Assembly (NCBI GenBank): GCA_015179045.1
Contig: WHUZ01000035.1
Coordinates: 372,001-436,000, forward strand
Reading direction: 5' to 3'
Length of the DNA: 64,000 bases
DNA from: Kalaharituber pfeilii
Taxonomy: Eukaryota; Ascomycota; Pezizomycetes; Pezizales; Pezizaceae
Positions 1-11,600 of this stretch are shown piece by piece. Position 1 is the stretch's first letter. Each line of letters starts with the position of its first letter. The notes beneath the pieces were generated by a model. The model did not search any database. It saw only the letters and a program-made list of their open reading frames with translations, and was not told where the DNA came from. The position numbers and the translations under genes are program-made.

Positions 1-754
1 CGCTGGTAATCCTTGAGCGTTGCTACAAGGCCGAAATGTCTTCCGCACACAGAAAGCTGCAACGCTGGCACGCTAGTAATTTGCCATAAAAGTCTCGCAA
101 TGTAGTCTAGAGGGTTGGTGCAACCAGACTACTCGCAATGAGGAAGTCGAACTTCCCAATCAGGAGGAGAAATGCCGGTGCCGGTGACTAGTCTGGTTAG
201 CACACTGATTCCCGGACTAACTGTAGATAATTGGTACAACAAGCTTACAATTCGGATTGAAGGCTGCATGCACAAACTAGATTCCTAATGTAAGAATACC
301 CTATGTGGTGCATGCTGGTCTCCTTATGGAGCTTGGTATTTGAGATTGGGACTGCTGCCAATTTAAAGTTCAACGACAACTAAGGCGTGCGAATACATAC
401 GAGACCTACCCTGCTGCCTTTCTCTCCTAGTCCAGTTTGTAGCAAAGGTACTATGACTATTTGGCTTGTGTTTGGACAATGCGTGCTCTTGACTAACGCT
501 CTACGCCCTAGAAGTACGTTCCTGTTGTTCCTATTATGAAGAATCCCTCCCTGCACTTGGCTCCTTCAGTAAACGGACGGTTCAAACACGTCCAGATCCA
601 GGCCTGATCTTCACCTCACGAGTTCTTCCGTAGAAAATCACGGACGATTATAAGTGGTACAAGAGTGCAAAACTGAGAATTACGGGAGCTCTTCAGCACA
701 AGACATCCCAAATAGTCAACTTCTGTTGACTATAAAAAAAAAATTGATCCAAAT
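1..754. other. Intergenic, no gene recognised
   Basis: No convincing coding region or RNA gene is visible. The motif AACCAGACTA (122-131) and its inverse TAGTCTGGTT (189-198) belong to a short dispersed motif described under findings. Confidence 0.6.
734..743 (-). terminator. Pol III terminator of tRNA-Pro
   Basis: A run of ten A on the plus strand reads as ten T on the minus strand, starting 11 nt past the tRNA 3' end. This is the expected RNA polymerase III stop signal. Confidence 0.85.
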
Positions 755-843
755 GGGCTCAATCGGGAATTGAACCCGAGACCTCTCGCATTTATGATAC
801 TTAAGTACCCAAAGCGAGAATCATACGACTAGACCATTGAGCC
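755..843 (-). tRNA. tRNA-Pro(UGG) with a 17-nt intron
   Basis: The minus strand folds into a full cloverleaf. The acceptor stem GGCTCAA pairs with TTGAGCC, the T arm is TCGGGTTCAATTCCCGA, and the anticodon loop is TTTGGGT with anticodon TGG. A 17-nt intron (plus-strand 791-807) interrupts the loop one base 3' of the anticodon, the canonical eukaryotic position. The A box (TGGTCTAGTCG) and B box (GGTTCAATTCC) are intact and a T10 terminator follows. The tRNA decodes proline codons in the cytosol after splicing and CCA addition. Confidence 0.93.
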
Positions 844-1491
844 GCCATTGGTAATGGGAATTATAAAACCTTATAAGAACTGCATGCTTCTGAAGTTCAG
901 AGATTTCGTACAGTAGCGCACTTTGTGGCAATCACTATTTATTTCCTTTATCACGCCATGTCGCTTTCCTCTATACCACGTTGCGAACAAATCTGAGAGG
1001 AATTGAAGCCCTTTCTGTAATTCGTTCCAGAGTCAATAGCGACCGAATAGTACATTATCATGTAATAACCCTAATTTCTGGATTGAAATGGAGGTTCGTG
1101 AACCAATCCGACAAATTCGCGTACTACGTGCTTCGCAGAGCCGGGACTTCCAGCGATTATGACTGTACCTGTTCATCGTGAATGCTCTCAACCACGATGA
1201 CTCTCTTGATATTATTTATTTAAAGGGTCTGAGTGCCGCTCTTGGTTGGCGTGCATTGAAAGCGAGCCAAGTATCCTTGACTTCGTTGCAGTGGGAACGA
1301 CTGCTTTACCAGATTGCTTATTTGTATTGTTTGTCACCATTTTTGGCTGCTGAGACAGAATATTTGTTCATCTCAGCGCACCTTGTGTTGGCAGCCTTTG
1401 AACATTGACCCTGAATGCTCCTTTGTGTATTTCTTGGGAAAACAAGTAGCTGGGTTTTGAGCCGGAGCTTCACAACTTCTGCTAGGAGAGA
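844..1491. other. Intergenic, no gene recognised
   Basis: Only short open frames without recognisable protein features are present. I see no RNA gene or repeat. Confidence 0.55.
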
Positions 1492-1506
1492 GACTGCATT
1501 GATTAT

Positions 1507-1765
1507 TATTATTATCATTTTTTTTTAATATCATTACTCGTGTGCCGCCCGGTAGTCTGGTTTGAGACTGGTGCCGCCCTATGGGCTATGACGAGACTAA
1601 TTACATAGGAGATAAGGTTAGGAATTAGAAAAGTAAAATAGACCTAAGGGCCAGTAAGTCCAGCACGGGGCACGGGGCCGGAACACGGGGCCGGCCCCCC
1701 CCTTCACCCGTGGCCGGGGGCCTGTACATCGCCTCCAACCCCCTGGCCATCTCCTCCCCTACACC
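1507..1765 (-). mobile_element. 5'-truncated LINE-tail copy (family A), 15-bp TSD
   Basis: The element is flanked by a perfect 15-bp direct repeat, GACTGCATTGATTAT (1492-1506 and 1766-1780), the signature of target-primed reverse transcription. Its A-rich tail is on the minus strand (T-run near 1518-1526). Next to the tail is the family-A 3' core (GCCATAGCCCATAGGGCGGC-type, GAGTAATGATAT). The distal part is GC-rich. Inside the core, 20 bp (1551-1570) are inserted between two copies of GTGCCGCCC, so a second event hit this copy after it landed. Confidence 0.85.
1551..1570. mobile_element. 20-bp insertion nested in the LINE copy
   Basis: The segment GGTAGTCTGGTTTGAGACTG is absent from every other family-A copy in the window. 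It is flanked by a 9-bp duplication, GTGCCGCCC (1542-1550 and 1571-1579). Its TAGTCT..AGACT arms form an imperfect inverted repeat. It may be a minimal terminal-inverted-repeat element or an excision footprint. Confidence 0.55.
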
Positions 1766-1780
1766 GACTGCATTGATTAT

Positions 1781-2209
1781 GGGACAGTCTTTCAATTTCT
1801 CATGACTCTCAAGACTTGGAAGTGTGACATCGCTCAAGAGAAACCTTGATTTTCATTCTTGGAGAAGACTCTCTAGCGCCTACTCCACGGTTGTTGAGGT
1901 CAAGAAGTCGCAGGTACCAGTAACAGCATGCCCAACTTGGTAGGCGCTGCAGACCATAAACATGCATAGTATGCATTCTTTAGATCAAAAGAACCTTGCT
2001 TATCTTGAACATCCCTCCGGTTGCCACGAATCAAGTGGTGCCAAGAGAGGTGACTTGTGATCATGATCATGTGGGAATTTGGCAGTGCAATGTAGGCTCA
2101 GCTGCAGCTATGACAATAGCATGCAAGCCTTTATTTCGATGAGATGAGCCAACAAAACACTGCTACCTTAACAGTATCCGCCGGGCTAGAACTCATCTCA
2201 GCGGCGACC
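1781..2209. other. Intergenic, no gene recognised
   Basis: This is the flank between two retro-insertions. No coding or RNA feature could be supported. Confidence 0.55.
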
Positions 2210-2219
2210 CCACTGTATG

Positions 2220-2265
2220 CCCTGCCATGGCGAACAGCTGCAAGCGGGGTTATATAAAAAAGAGT
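2220..2265 (+). mobile_element. Mini-retroposon family B, 46 bp, 10-bp TSD
   Basis: The core CCCTGCCATGGCGAACAGC continues with TGCAAGCGGGGTTA and a short A tail. It is flanked by perfect 10-bp direct repeats CCACTGTATG (2210-2219 and 2266-2275). It starts at the same base as the four other family-B copies with target-site duplications. Confidence 0.8.
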
Positions 2266-2305
2266 CCACTGTATGGTGACGTATATTGGCGCAAATACCG
2301 GTGAT

Positions 2306-3000
2306 CTATAGCTAAAGCCCTAGAAGGAGAGGAAGAAGAGGAACTGTTGAATCATAACAAATTCTCAAGTAGCAGTCGGAGGGCTAAAAAGTTTGCTGAG
2401 GGGCAGCCCACCCCAGACAGGGCAAGCAGGAAGTGTGTAAGAGGAGGGAAGCAAACGCTTTAAAGGACGTGACTGTGATGTGGGTGAAGAGCCATAGAGG
2501 CTTGAAAGGCAATGAAGGGGTGGACAAGGCTGCCGGGATTGGCATACTCATATCTTACCAGGAAAGGGCAGTCACAGAAGCTGGTGTGAAGATGATAGTC
2601 AAGAGGCAGAGAGCTAGGGAAAGAAACAGACTGGGTCTAAACTACAGGCTGCTTTACAGACTAGGGTACATGGCCAACATACTGGGTGGTGTATGGTCTA
2701 GAATGCAGGTGGTGCAGGATGGAGGAAGAATCAATGGCTCACATTTCGTCCAACTGCGAGGTATGAAAGAAGAGGTTGCCGGTGGCCGGAGGGCGATAAT
2801 GAGACCACTGATACCCAGGATGACGGGCCGGACCCCCTGGTAGAGTTAATGATTTGGATGGATAGATGAGACTGCGTTGCAATAGCTCTGATATTGGGGG
2901 GTTTCTGTATGGTTTGCTATTTTTTCTCTTAATCTCTTTTGTATATAACCTCGTTGTAGCCCATGCAGCGGTATACAAGTAATGATATATCTATTTAAAA
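2306..3000 (+). mobile_element. 5'-truncated LINE remnant with RNase H domain
   Basis: The segment is flanked by 13-bp direct repeats with one mismatch (AAATACCGGTGAT at 2293-2305, AAATACCAGTGAT at 3001-3013) and ends in an A-rich tail. It keeps part of a non-LTR retrotransposon: a frame at 2433-2843 reads VMWVKSHRGLKGNEGVDKA, the RNase H C-terminal motif W.xxH.G..GNE.xD, followed by a basic stretch. The reverse transcriptase and endonuclease are gone, so it cannot move by itself. Its 3' end (TAGCCC..GCGG..AGTAATGATAT) is homologous to the tail of family-A copies elsewhere in the window, making it the likely relative of the machinery that placed them. Confidence 0.85.
2433..2843 (+). pseudogene. 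LINE RNase H / C-terminal fragment
   Basis: This open frame of about 136 codons inside the LINE remnant encodes an RNase H-like C-terminus (WVKSHRGLKGNEGVDKAAG). RNase H normally removes the RNA strand during reverse transcription. The usual cysteine-rich knuckle at the end of fungal LINE proteins is not evident and the upstream domains are missing, so it is a fragment rather than a host gene. Confidence 0.75.
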
Positions 3001-3013
3001 AAATACCAGTGAT

Positions 3014-3595
3014 TCGATTTTTCTGATGCTGCCGGTGCAGAGCAGTCTGACGGTTGTATGAAGGTTATTGAGAGTATGCCAAGTAAGCGTACAATAACTA
3101 TCCATTATGCATATGAGGCAGTAGAGGAGAATTATCGAAAGTTGTCAATTTAGATACTGACCTTGACCACACGGTCTGTAACGTTGTACTGTAATTCCTT
3201 CCCAGGAAGTGTTTCCTTGAACAGGCCATGTTTCTGTAACGTATGAGCTAACGTTTCTCGCACTTCCGGAAACTAGTTCAATATTAATATCACGATATTG
3301 GAAAGGAAATTGGTAGTAATCTAACAGACATGTAGAAATCTGTTTGCGCTGCAATTAAGCAATTTCGGTGATAAATAGTATGCATGTGGTTAGTTTAAAT
3401 GAAAAGAGCGCGTTGAAGCACAATGGGTATCCTTTGTCATGTGATTCTCTTAGTGGCCGCCGTGATGAGTCTCCGATTTACAAGGTTGTATGAGGTCTGT
3501 GTTGAGGCGCAATCTAACTGCTAGAAGTCGAACTCATGCGAAGCACAAACGTACGTACATACCTCCAAAATACTAAATATGGTTGGTGCAGTATA
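3014..3595. other. Intergenic, no gene recognised
   Basis: No coding region, RNA gene or repeat recognised between the LINE and the MITE. Confidence 0.5.
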
Positions 3596-3597
3596 TA

Positions 3598-4045
3598 CAG
3601 TTTTCCCTTGCTATACCGGACCTCACTGTACTGGAAACCTTGCTATACGGGATGCTCTCAGGCTGCTACATTCCGTTCCCATACAAAACCCTCTTGCTAT
3701 ACCAGACGCACTAAGAATACCGGACCAGACAGGAAATTGTCAGGCACTTACCCCCCTATCTCCATACAAATAATATTTGCTATACCGGATACACTAATAC
3801 TTATACGTCCAATCTTTGGCTGCCCCACCTTTGCATTCACCTTGAACCAAACTTGACTTTCCATAATTAAATTAGGTTGTCATTGTTGATCTACTTCCCT
3901 ATTAGGCAATTTCCTTTTTTTTTTTGCTGCCCATCCCTATTGTATTTCTGCCAAGCATTTTTTTTTTTTTTAACGGAAGGAAAACCTTGCTATACCGCAC
4001 GAAAAGGGCAGGATTCTACAGATCCGGTATAGCAAGGGAAAACTG
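3598..4045. mobile_element. Pogo/Tc1-like MITE, 448 bp
   Basis: The 24-bp terminal inverted repeats match at 23 positions (left CAGTTTTCCCTTGCTATACC.., right its inverse ending at 4045). They are flanked by TA on both sides (3596-3597, 4046-4047), the target duplication of Tc1/mariner/pogo elements. No transposase is encoded. The TTGCTATACCGGA motif of the ends is repeated inside near 3638, 3691, 3776 and 3985, resembling subterminal transposase-binding sites. Two long T runs lie near 3917 and 3959. Confidence 0.85.
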
Positions 4046-4266
4046 TATGTAAATACTTGTATTCTATCTGACAAGGTTGGCCATGGTAAGACTTCTGGTT
4101 TGACACAGGTCGTTCGTTGACAGGGAGCACTGGAGGAAGTATGCTAACTGACATGGAGACGCTTCTGTGACAGCTTTTATTTTGACGATGGTGGAAGAAC
4201 GGGACGAGGGCAGAGTCAAACAGATCACCATCACATTCTCCCTTAGATCTCTCAGACAGCAAGGCA

Positions 4267-4504
4267 CGTTCTGTTGTGCATTGATGTTATCTCTTTCTCC
4301 CTATGTTACTGTCGGAGATTGTGGGTTCTATGCCGGTTTTGTTTTTCTCCCTCCATTACTATTGGAGACCGTGGGTTAATAGGATGCGGAGTTTTATTCT
4401 ACCTTTCCATTTTTCCTTATTTTCATATGTAACTAACCTGGCCATAGCCCGTAGGGCGGCATCGAGTAATGATATGGGGAAAAAAACAAAGAAAACAAAA
4501 AAAA
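4267..4504 (+). mobile_element. 5'-truncated LINE-tail copy (family A), 11-bp TSD
   Basis: Perfect 11-bp direct repeats ACAGCAAGGCA (4256-4266 and 4505-4515) flank a 238-bp insertion. It ends with the family-A core (GGCCATAGCCCGTAGGGCGG, then GAGTAATGATAT) and an A-rich tail. A T-rich stretch before the core matches the 3' untranslated part of the LINE at 2306-3000. Confidence 0.85.
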
Positions 4505-4515
4505 ACAGCAAGGCA

Positions 4516-7181
4516 ATAAAGCTACATTCACTTTCTCTTTCCTGGCCGAGCTCATAATCTGTTACAGTACTGCATATGATTGAGTCTCAGTACCGGGCTA
4601 TCGCCTCGGCGTGAACTAGCTCGGCACTCATTGTAGAGGCATAAAATCCATCTAGGGCATACTTGTTACGCAAAAGACAGTAGGGGCATTCAGACTTGAA
4701 ATATCCTGACCGAATACCCACGTGTTCGCCAGATGCAATTTAGTTCGGCGCTGGTCTGAATACCCACCGAATATGAGCGGATATCCGCGCCGATTATGAG
4801 TACTAGTGCATGATCTGGTTACGAGACTAGTACTGGACGTGGCTCACACCTTTTGGGGGACGTTTTAACAACAAGACTATCGATTTAGCTAGTCTGGTTG
4901 CCTGGTAAGTCTGACCCGTAGGAGTATGGTCGATTCACGAACTCGGTCTTCCTGGTTAAGAATAGAAAGCTGTCGCTAACGAATTTGCGGCTGTCTCAGC
5001 TGTCACGTGGATAACTGGCGTGGATAGAGTCAGGAAGCACAAGGCTAATCGGATATCATTTTCATACCATTCGATGTTGGGTGCAATATCGGGATAAAGG
5101 ACCCCGTATCCGCCGGATCTGGAACGTACATCAGCGCTTCGATTTGTTCCATCATCGGGTTGTTGATGAAAGAATGCAGAATGCGCACGGAAAATAGGAT
5201 ACTAGCAGAAGGCTACGGGCTTGATACAGAGACTGTTCTCTTTTTTAGAACCATCTCTATCTCCGAGTCCTCAAGATGCGAGTAATATCTCTGTCATTGG
5301 GGATAAGCAACGTAACCGACCTTGTTTCGCCATACCCCTCAAGGCATTATGCGAGTAATGAGAAAAATAATAATAATAATAATTTTAAGAATAAAAATTA
5401 AAAAAAATAAAAAAGCGGTCACTCAATCATTTAATTGAGATTACTGACCTGTTAAGGGGTAAACTACTGCCATAATGTTGAATATTGTTGGTATACCAGT
5501 GCAAATTTTCACCAGGCATAAGCTTCAAACCCATTAAAATCTGTCTTTGCTACAGGTATAATCATATGAGATTATTATGGAAAAATAACTGCTGAGCCTT
5601 CCGCCGAGACTGATAACCCCTGTGATTGGAGCAGTAACATAAATTATAAGTCTGTTTCTATCCCCAGGCCCTTGGAATATTCGAATTCCATGACACGTCT
5701 AGAAGTGCTTAATGTGTCTCCATGCCAATTCTCGCTACCACCCCCATGGCCATATGCAAGTGGTTATAATTGATCATACAAGGACATTTTGAGTTACAGG
5801 CTTTATCAAAGAGACCAACCAGATACAGAATTAGTAATCAGCTCAGTTATAGCCACGTGCTCGGTAATACTTTCGATATTGGGAGGGGTATCGAGCTTAC
5901 AGTCGAATCTGCTGCAAAATCGGAGCTCGTATTCCCACCAGCCAGACTATTTCACGTATGTTCTCATTTGTGGACTCTTTCATTTTACTCCTTCAGCCTT
6001 AGCTCAACAGACTGATAACGCGAACTAGCAAACATCAAATTATTTATGTCGAGACTTTTATCCCAGATGACAATTAGGAACCAGGAGTCCAAGTCTCAGG
6101 TGATTCTTTTGGATTCCTGGATAGCTGTACGATTGCAATCTGGTATGGGCTATTGAAGGGCATCTGGGACATACAAGTAGCATAACATATTGGAAAGCCT
6201 CCTCACCCCGTTTGACTGACCTATCTAGGTACGAGAACAGGCGTGACTCGGATAAGCTCTTTGCAATAAATGCAAGGTTATTCTATGCTGTGTTAAGAAC
6301 ACGGGGATTTAACTACTTAGCTAACCGCCTCATTTCATGCCTAACTGATTTTTGATGGACTCCAAAGGCCTGCTTAACATTACACCCACTTCTTTAAAAC
6401 TCAAGTAGGCTTCGAGTATTCCCCACCAATAGAGCCCTCCCTACTGTCGGAGGTCGTGCCAATCAGACTGCAACAGAACTCGCGGAATCAAAACCGAACT
6501 TGGAAACAAGGGGTTTCCTGCTTTTGGTGAGTAGTGCCACTTGATATAGTTGTTGACTCATTGCTAAAAGGTGTGCAGATGAACTCACTTGACTGCACCT
6601 TTGTAGGAACATGACCCTGCAGTCCGGAGCACCGGCTAGTGTCTGAAAGGTAACATTGAGATGACTCGCTCATGACCCAAAATCCTTCACCAGACCTGAG
6701 TGGCAAAAAAGATGTCCACAGATATATTTAGACTGTTGCATCATCGATTTTGTACTTCACACAATCATGTGGAAGGGACTTCTCTGTGCGATGCACGCTC
6801 GCAATAGGCTTCATTTACAGAGCAAGGGATTGTCTGTATCAAAAATATTCAGAGCTATAAATCCGGAAAACAAGAATGCAAGAAATGCTACGAAAGTAAG
6901 AAAAACAGAATTCCACACCCAAGAAAGGAGACATGAAAATGCTTGACAATTGGAACTAACAACAGAAACACTACTCCCTTATGGATGCGGCCCCAAGCAG
7001 TTGACAAAGAATCAGAGTCCCCACCCAGCCAACGTAAATAAGAGATGTGAAAGCAGACACAGAACCCAATCAAGGCAAGTCCTCCTACGCAATTGAATCC
7101 CTCCAGAAGGTCTACCAATCAAAAGCTACAAAGGGATTATCAAATCTACCATCTTGTCGACAACAACAGTGTGTCCAAAGA
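4516..7181. other. Gene-poor interval
   Basis: No gene could be supported. The CTGGTTACGAGACTA motif is at 4815-4829 and TAGTCTGGTT at 4890-4899. A degenerate family-A copy sits at about 5325-5400. Other open frames are short and lack protein-like composition. Confidence 0.55.
5325..5400 (+). mobile_element. Degenerate family-A mini-retroposon
   Basis: TTTCGCCATACCCCTCAAGG is followed by ATGCGAGTAATGAG and an AAT-rich tail, matching the family-A core with several changes. No clear target-site duplication is visible, so it is probably an old copy. Confidence 0.55.
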
Positions 7182-8699
7182 TTAACACGGTACCTTCTCT
7201 TCTCCAGATCCGCATGAGCCGTCTTCCGTGCATGCATCGAGCATATTATCGTCACTCAAGTCTTTCTCGCCATCAGTGTCACCACAGACATCGAAATGTC
7301 CCTGTACAGCTTCGTCCCATTTACTAGGCCCCTTCTGTTCTAACTGCATCCCAACTTCCCGTCCAAGCCTTTGCCCATTCTCATTAGTATCAAGGATATG
7401 CTCAAACTTCTCCTTAATGCGATAATATCGACTCTGGAGACCGCTGAGTGTGCGGAATGTCTTGTTAGGGAAGGTTGTCTTGTGTGCGGTCTCTAGGTCT
7501 GTCCAGTGCTTGTTGGGCTCCTTCTCTAGCCTTCGCTTCTCAGTCACAAGCCAAAGGTCCTCAGCCCTGGAAAACCGCTCTCTCGCATCTCTCATAGGAC
7601 CGTATTTTCTGCGTCGTTGTTGTTGTGCGGCTTTTCTTGCTCGCTTCTCCCTCTCGCTCATTGTCCGTCGACAGATTTGGCGAACTCTTGGGGGTAAATC
7701 AGAAAACTTATTGTCTTGTTGCAAGGGAGGAGTTTGCGGATACCCTTGGAAGTCTCTAGTGCTGTCGAGAGAGTGCCGCTTAGCTATAGCTTGGCGCTGT
7801 GTCGACGCTCTCATAGCGTCCTGTAGCTGTGCTACCAGTGGCGAGTACGTCCTCCGTCTGGGTGGGGCAATGCCTGCTGGGAGATAGTACCCTGCAGGCG
7901 AGATGGCTGAAACTGGCTGAGGTAAGGGAAGCGTTTGCCTGTCCAATGGTGGGAGAATGACGTCCATGGGAGAGTGATAATTGTTGTGGTTCGTTATATG
8001 GTCCTTCCGTCTTGAGCAAGAATCGGCACAGGGGAGCGCTAATGAGAAAAATGTTGATATCGGTGGTAATCGGACCTGGCTTGTATGAATTGATTCAGCT
8101 CCTGACGAAGCTGCAGGCTTTTCCTTCAGCTTTACATCTACCAAGCTAAGTTGTAGTTCTCCATGCAGAGTCCTAGGTATTGCGTCCATATCTATTTTAC
8201 GAGAATCCGAGGAGTTCTCTGCTCGCGATGCCGCATAAAAAAGGGAGGGACGCTCAAAGGACGGTTCAATCCCTGGTAGCAGATATGATGGCAAGGGTTC
8301 TGTTTCAAAGTAGAAGCTTTGGCGTTGCAGTGGTGTTGGTTGTAGTTGATTCGGCTGCAAGAGATTTTCTGTTACAGGCAGGATTTTGGTTGGGAATGTT
8401 GCGTTGAAACGTGGTGAATGTGGTTTAACAGCTGACTGGGATGAACTGCGAGTCACGATCTCCTCGGAGGGCGTCGGGACTGTATGTTGCTCATCTGAGG
8501 TTCTGTCCAGAAGTGGCAACGAAGAACTCTTTACACCATTACACACAGGAGGAGTAGTTTGACACATCTGGGATGCTGCAGTGCACCCTGCAGTTTGTTG
8601 TTTGTTCCACTGTTCATATGACCTTTCGTCCAGGAGAGATCTATCTGCGGAGGGTGACATATGATATAGTGAGTTTCCTACTTCAGTCAGAAGAGTCAT
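7182..8699 (-). CDS. Myb/SANT-like DNA-binding protein
   Basis: A single open frame encodes 505 residues. The start is well set: a TGA codon lies immediately upstream in frame. About 340 N-terminal residues are low-complexity and rich in Ser, Pro and Gln. A basic stretch (about 350-375, REKRARKAAQQQRRRKYG) resembles a nuclear localisation signal. Residues about 385-445 form a Myb/SANT-like domain: RFSRAEDLWLVTEKRRL, then W, then FPNKTFRTLSGLQSRYYRIK, the pattern of fungal single-Myb proteins. The tail is acidic. A role as a nuclear DNA-binding or chromatin-associated factor is inferred; no target is suggested by the neighbours, since the flanks are gene-poor. An intron cannot be excluded but none is needed. 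Confidence 0.75.
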   Translation of the reverse strand: MTLLTEVGNSLYHMSPSADRSLLDERSYEQWNKQQTAGCTAASQMCQTTPPVCNGVKSSSLPLLDRTSDEQHTVPTPSEEIVTRSSSQSAVKPHSPRFNATFPTKILPVTENLLQPNQLQPTPLQRQSFYFETEPLPSYLLPGIEPSFERPSLFYAASRAENSSDSRKIDMDAIPRTLHGELQLSLVDVKLKEKPAASSGAESIHTSQVRLPPISTFFSLALPCADSCSRRKDHITNHNNYHSPMDVILPPLDRQTLPLPQPVSAISPAGYYLPAGIAPPRRRTYSPLVAQLQDAMRASTQRQAIAKRHSLDSTRDFQGYPQTPPLQQDNKFSDLPPRVRQICRRTMSEREKRARKAAQQQRRRKYGPMRDARERFSRAEDLWLVTEKRRLEKEPNKHWTDLETAHKTTFPNKTFRTLSGLQSRYYRIKEKFEHILDTNENGQRLGREVGMQLEQKGPSKWDEAVQGHFDVCGDTDGEKDLSDDNMLDACTEDGSCGSGEEKVPC

Positions 8700-11600
8700 T
8701 CAACTACGGTCACCGGAGGACGGAACCCTCATCATAGTTCCTCAGATGATGCTGAAATCGCTTACCAAACCCTTGGCCATTAATTGGCGTCCACTTTGAA
8801 TTCATATCCGCAGCCTGCTCGACAAATTCTCTACAACCATGTTGCAACGCAGAGGTGTCCCCTAAGAACGGGAGGGGTCTAACCGTGGGCTGCATATTGA
8901 GTCCTTCTGTCGATCTTGTCCCTCAATCGTCTGGAGTCAAGTTGGCGCCACTCTTTCAGATTATGCCGTGCGTCCTGGCTCTTAACTTGAAGTAGGAAAC
9001 GAGAACTGGTGAGTAACTTAAGAAGCGTGCCGCAATCTATGCCTATAGAGAGGACTGGTCTATTGAAGAAGGATAAGCTTGAGGAGGACACGCAGTAGGA
9101 TATATACGCGGCCAAGGGGCCACATGACCATCTAGGTCGAAAGATGTAACGATAGATTGTAAGAATTGTGCGGGAGCAAAGCTTGAATAACCTGCTTCGA
9201 GACTGACACATGCAGACGCTCAATGGAGCTTATTCCGCCATTTGCCTCAGCTAGCTGCTCTCTATTGGACTGGCATGTCTTTCTAGCCGCAGATATTTAT
9301 TCCTTACATGCACAGCTTGCAAACCGCAACTGGCCACTGAGATATACTCTCGGATCCAGAAGCAAAGAATCAAAGTATGTTTAAGAAGGTAGGAGACGGT
9401 GAATAAGCGTGTCTAAATAATGCTGTGGTTGCCGCTAGAATGATAAGCTAAAAACTCAAGAACAGTAACTAGGCAAAAGGAGTTTAAAACAGTGGAAAGG
9501 GGCAAAGAGATGATCAAGGTGACACTCCGGGGTGTGATTTACGCGAGGAATCATGGGCCACTAGGAAGCTTCAAAGTGTGCAAATTATCTCCTATGTCGG
9601 GGTGCAATGTTACTGAACTATGGGTTTCTTCTCAGACAAGCTAACTATAAGTGTAGTTCAATGTAACGCCTCCGGAGTCATGAAACCAAATCAAGAGATT
9701 AAGTGATGTAAAAAACATGTTAGAACATTCGGATTCACGCTTCTAGCCTTTCATCATCCTCAAGTCATGAATTGAATCAAAGGTTTCAGAAGTGGAAGAT
9801 ACCAACATGTGCCTTCTAAATGCGAGCAAATAGCAGTTGCGAAATGGATGGAATGAAACCCGCAATATGATTGATAGTAGCAGAATGGGAAAGACATTGT
9901 AGGAACAACAATCATAATGAGGGTCAGATGCAGCTTGTCCTACCTCAGCTGGCCAGCGCAGAAGTAATGTAACAATGAGAATGCACCAACCAGTAGTGGG
10001 TGTTCTTGATTGAATCCAAAGAAACATTTTCGTAGAAAGAAAAGTATGTGTATCTGGGCGCAATATGGATATACACTAGCAACAATTATTAAGACAACAA
10101 AGAGGTTCGATTGAGTTGCCTTCCGTTGAGGGTCTAATTCCTCATGAAAATCTCACAAGGATCCTGCACACTGACATTGATATATAAATATGTTCATCAT
10201 TCTACCAATGTGGCCGTAAAAGTTTCTCTCCAAAACTGTTGGCATCTCTCAAGCTGACGAGTTCTTGCAACTAGAGTCATGGACCAGCAAGAGCGGGAAC
10301 CACGCAGCATGTGCAAAAATATCTCATTTAGGACAAGGTAAAGGTGTCTGACGTGGATAGGTTGGTCATTCCGACAGGTTGGTCAATCCTCATCTAAATG
10401 CATATATCAGTAGTGCAAGCAGGGCATAGTAACGAAAATATGGAAATGAGCACGTCGATATATTTGGGGAAAACTTTAATTATATCTCAACAGGGTCTGA
10501 TTAGTTGAGTTGCAATTCAAATGAAGCTCTTGAATTACACTATACGCCACTAGCGGTATCTCCGGATTGTCAAACCCAACGACCTGGAGAGCGTGGATAA
10601 TCTAATGATCCACTAGAGAGCCTAGCGGGAGCACGGGGCTTCGGGGACGGGGGAACGTTCGTGTATCAGGCAATATCCATTTGGCCCTTAATAGCTAAAG
10701 GCGAAAGCTGCAGCAAAGCGAGGAGCTGGCGAAGAGCGAAAGGCAGATTCGGAACTTGGGAATTCACGAGAACTCGGATGTATTTAACAGCGAACATATC
10801 AAATACCCCTCGGAGCTCTGATGACTAGACTTCTGCTCGGCCAACGCACGTCACAGAAAATTGACCGCCGAAAGGGCGAAATCCAATGTGAGCTGAGATC
10901 AGTTACCAAGGCATGCAATGTGACCATCTCTGATCAGACGATGCTTGTCAAAGCAAAGATAATCGAAACTGATTCCACGTTCAGTAAGATATTATATAGC
11001 TAGAAGATTGAGGCACACAGACAGCCGAGCAGCTGATCACATTATGAATACTGTTCTAAAATATGGCTAAAATCACCCCATGCGTCTAGTGTATCTTCAC
11101 GCACTAAGGTTGGAAACGGTATTCAACGTGTCGCATGGTGTGTACATTATGAAGAGCCATTCTAGTCGAACGTTCCTAATCCGTGTGCGTGTACAGCTTC
11201 TGCCTACAGAACCAGGGTTCAGCAGCAATATGTTGCTGCCCATGCCATGCTGCGCACTTTATCTACCTTTTTCGGTTTCTGCTTTCAAAAAAAGTTTTTT
11301 TTTCATGATGCTGGCGGTGCCTTCGTTCGAAATTTTTCACTCATCAAATGTATATTATGCTTTGACTTCTACAATATATTCGTCTCACCTCCAGACGAGG
11401 CCACCACAACACGCGTCCAGCCGGGAAGCAGATAACAAACAAGTAATCCATGGGACAGATGGAGGCATTTACTGAGGAGTTGGCCGGTCCCTCATAAATC
11501 AGGGTGAGAGACGCCCTCGCATGGGAGCAACACCCGTCGATGTATATATTCAATATGAATGGTCGCGCAATGAACTATATTACCTTTTCAATTGTTTGAT

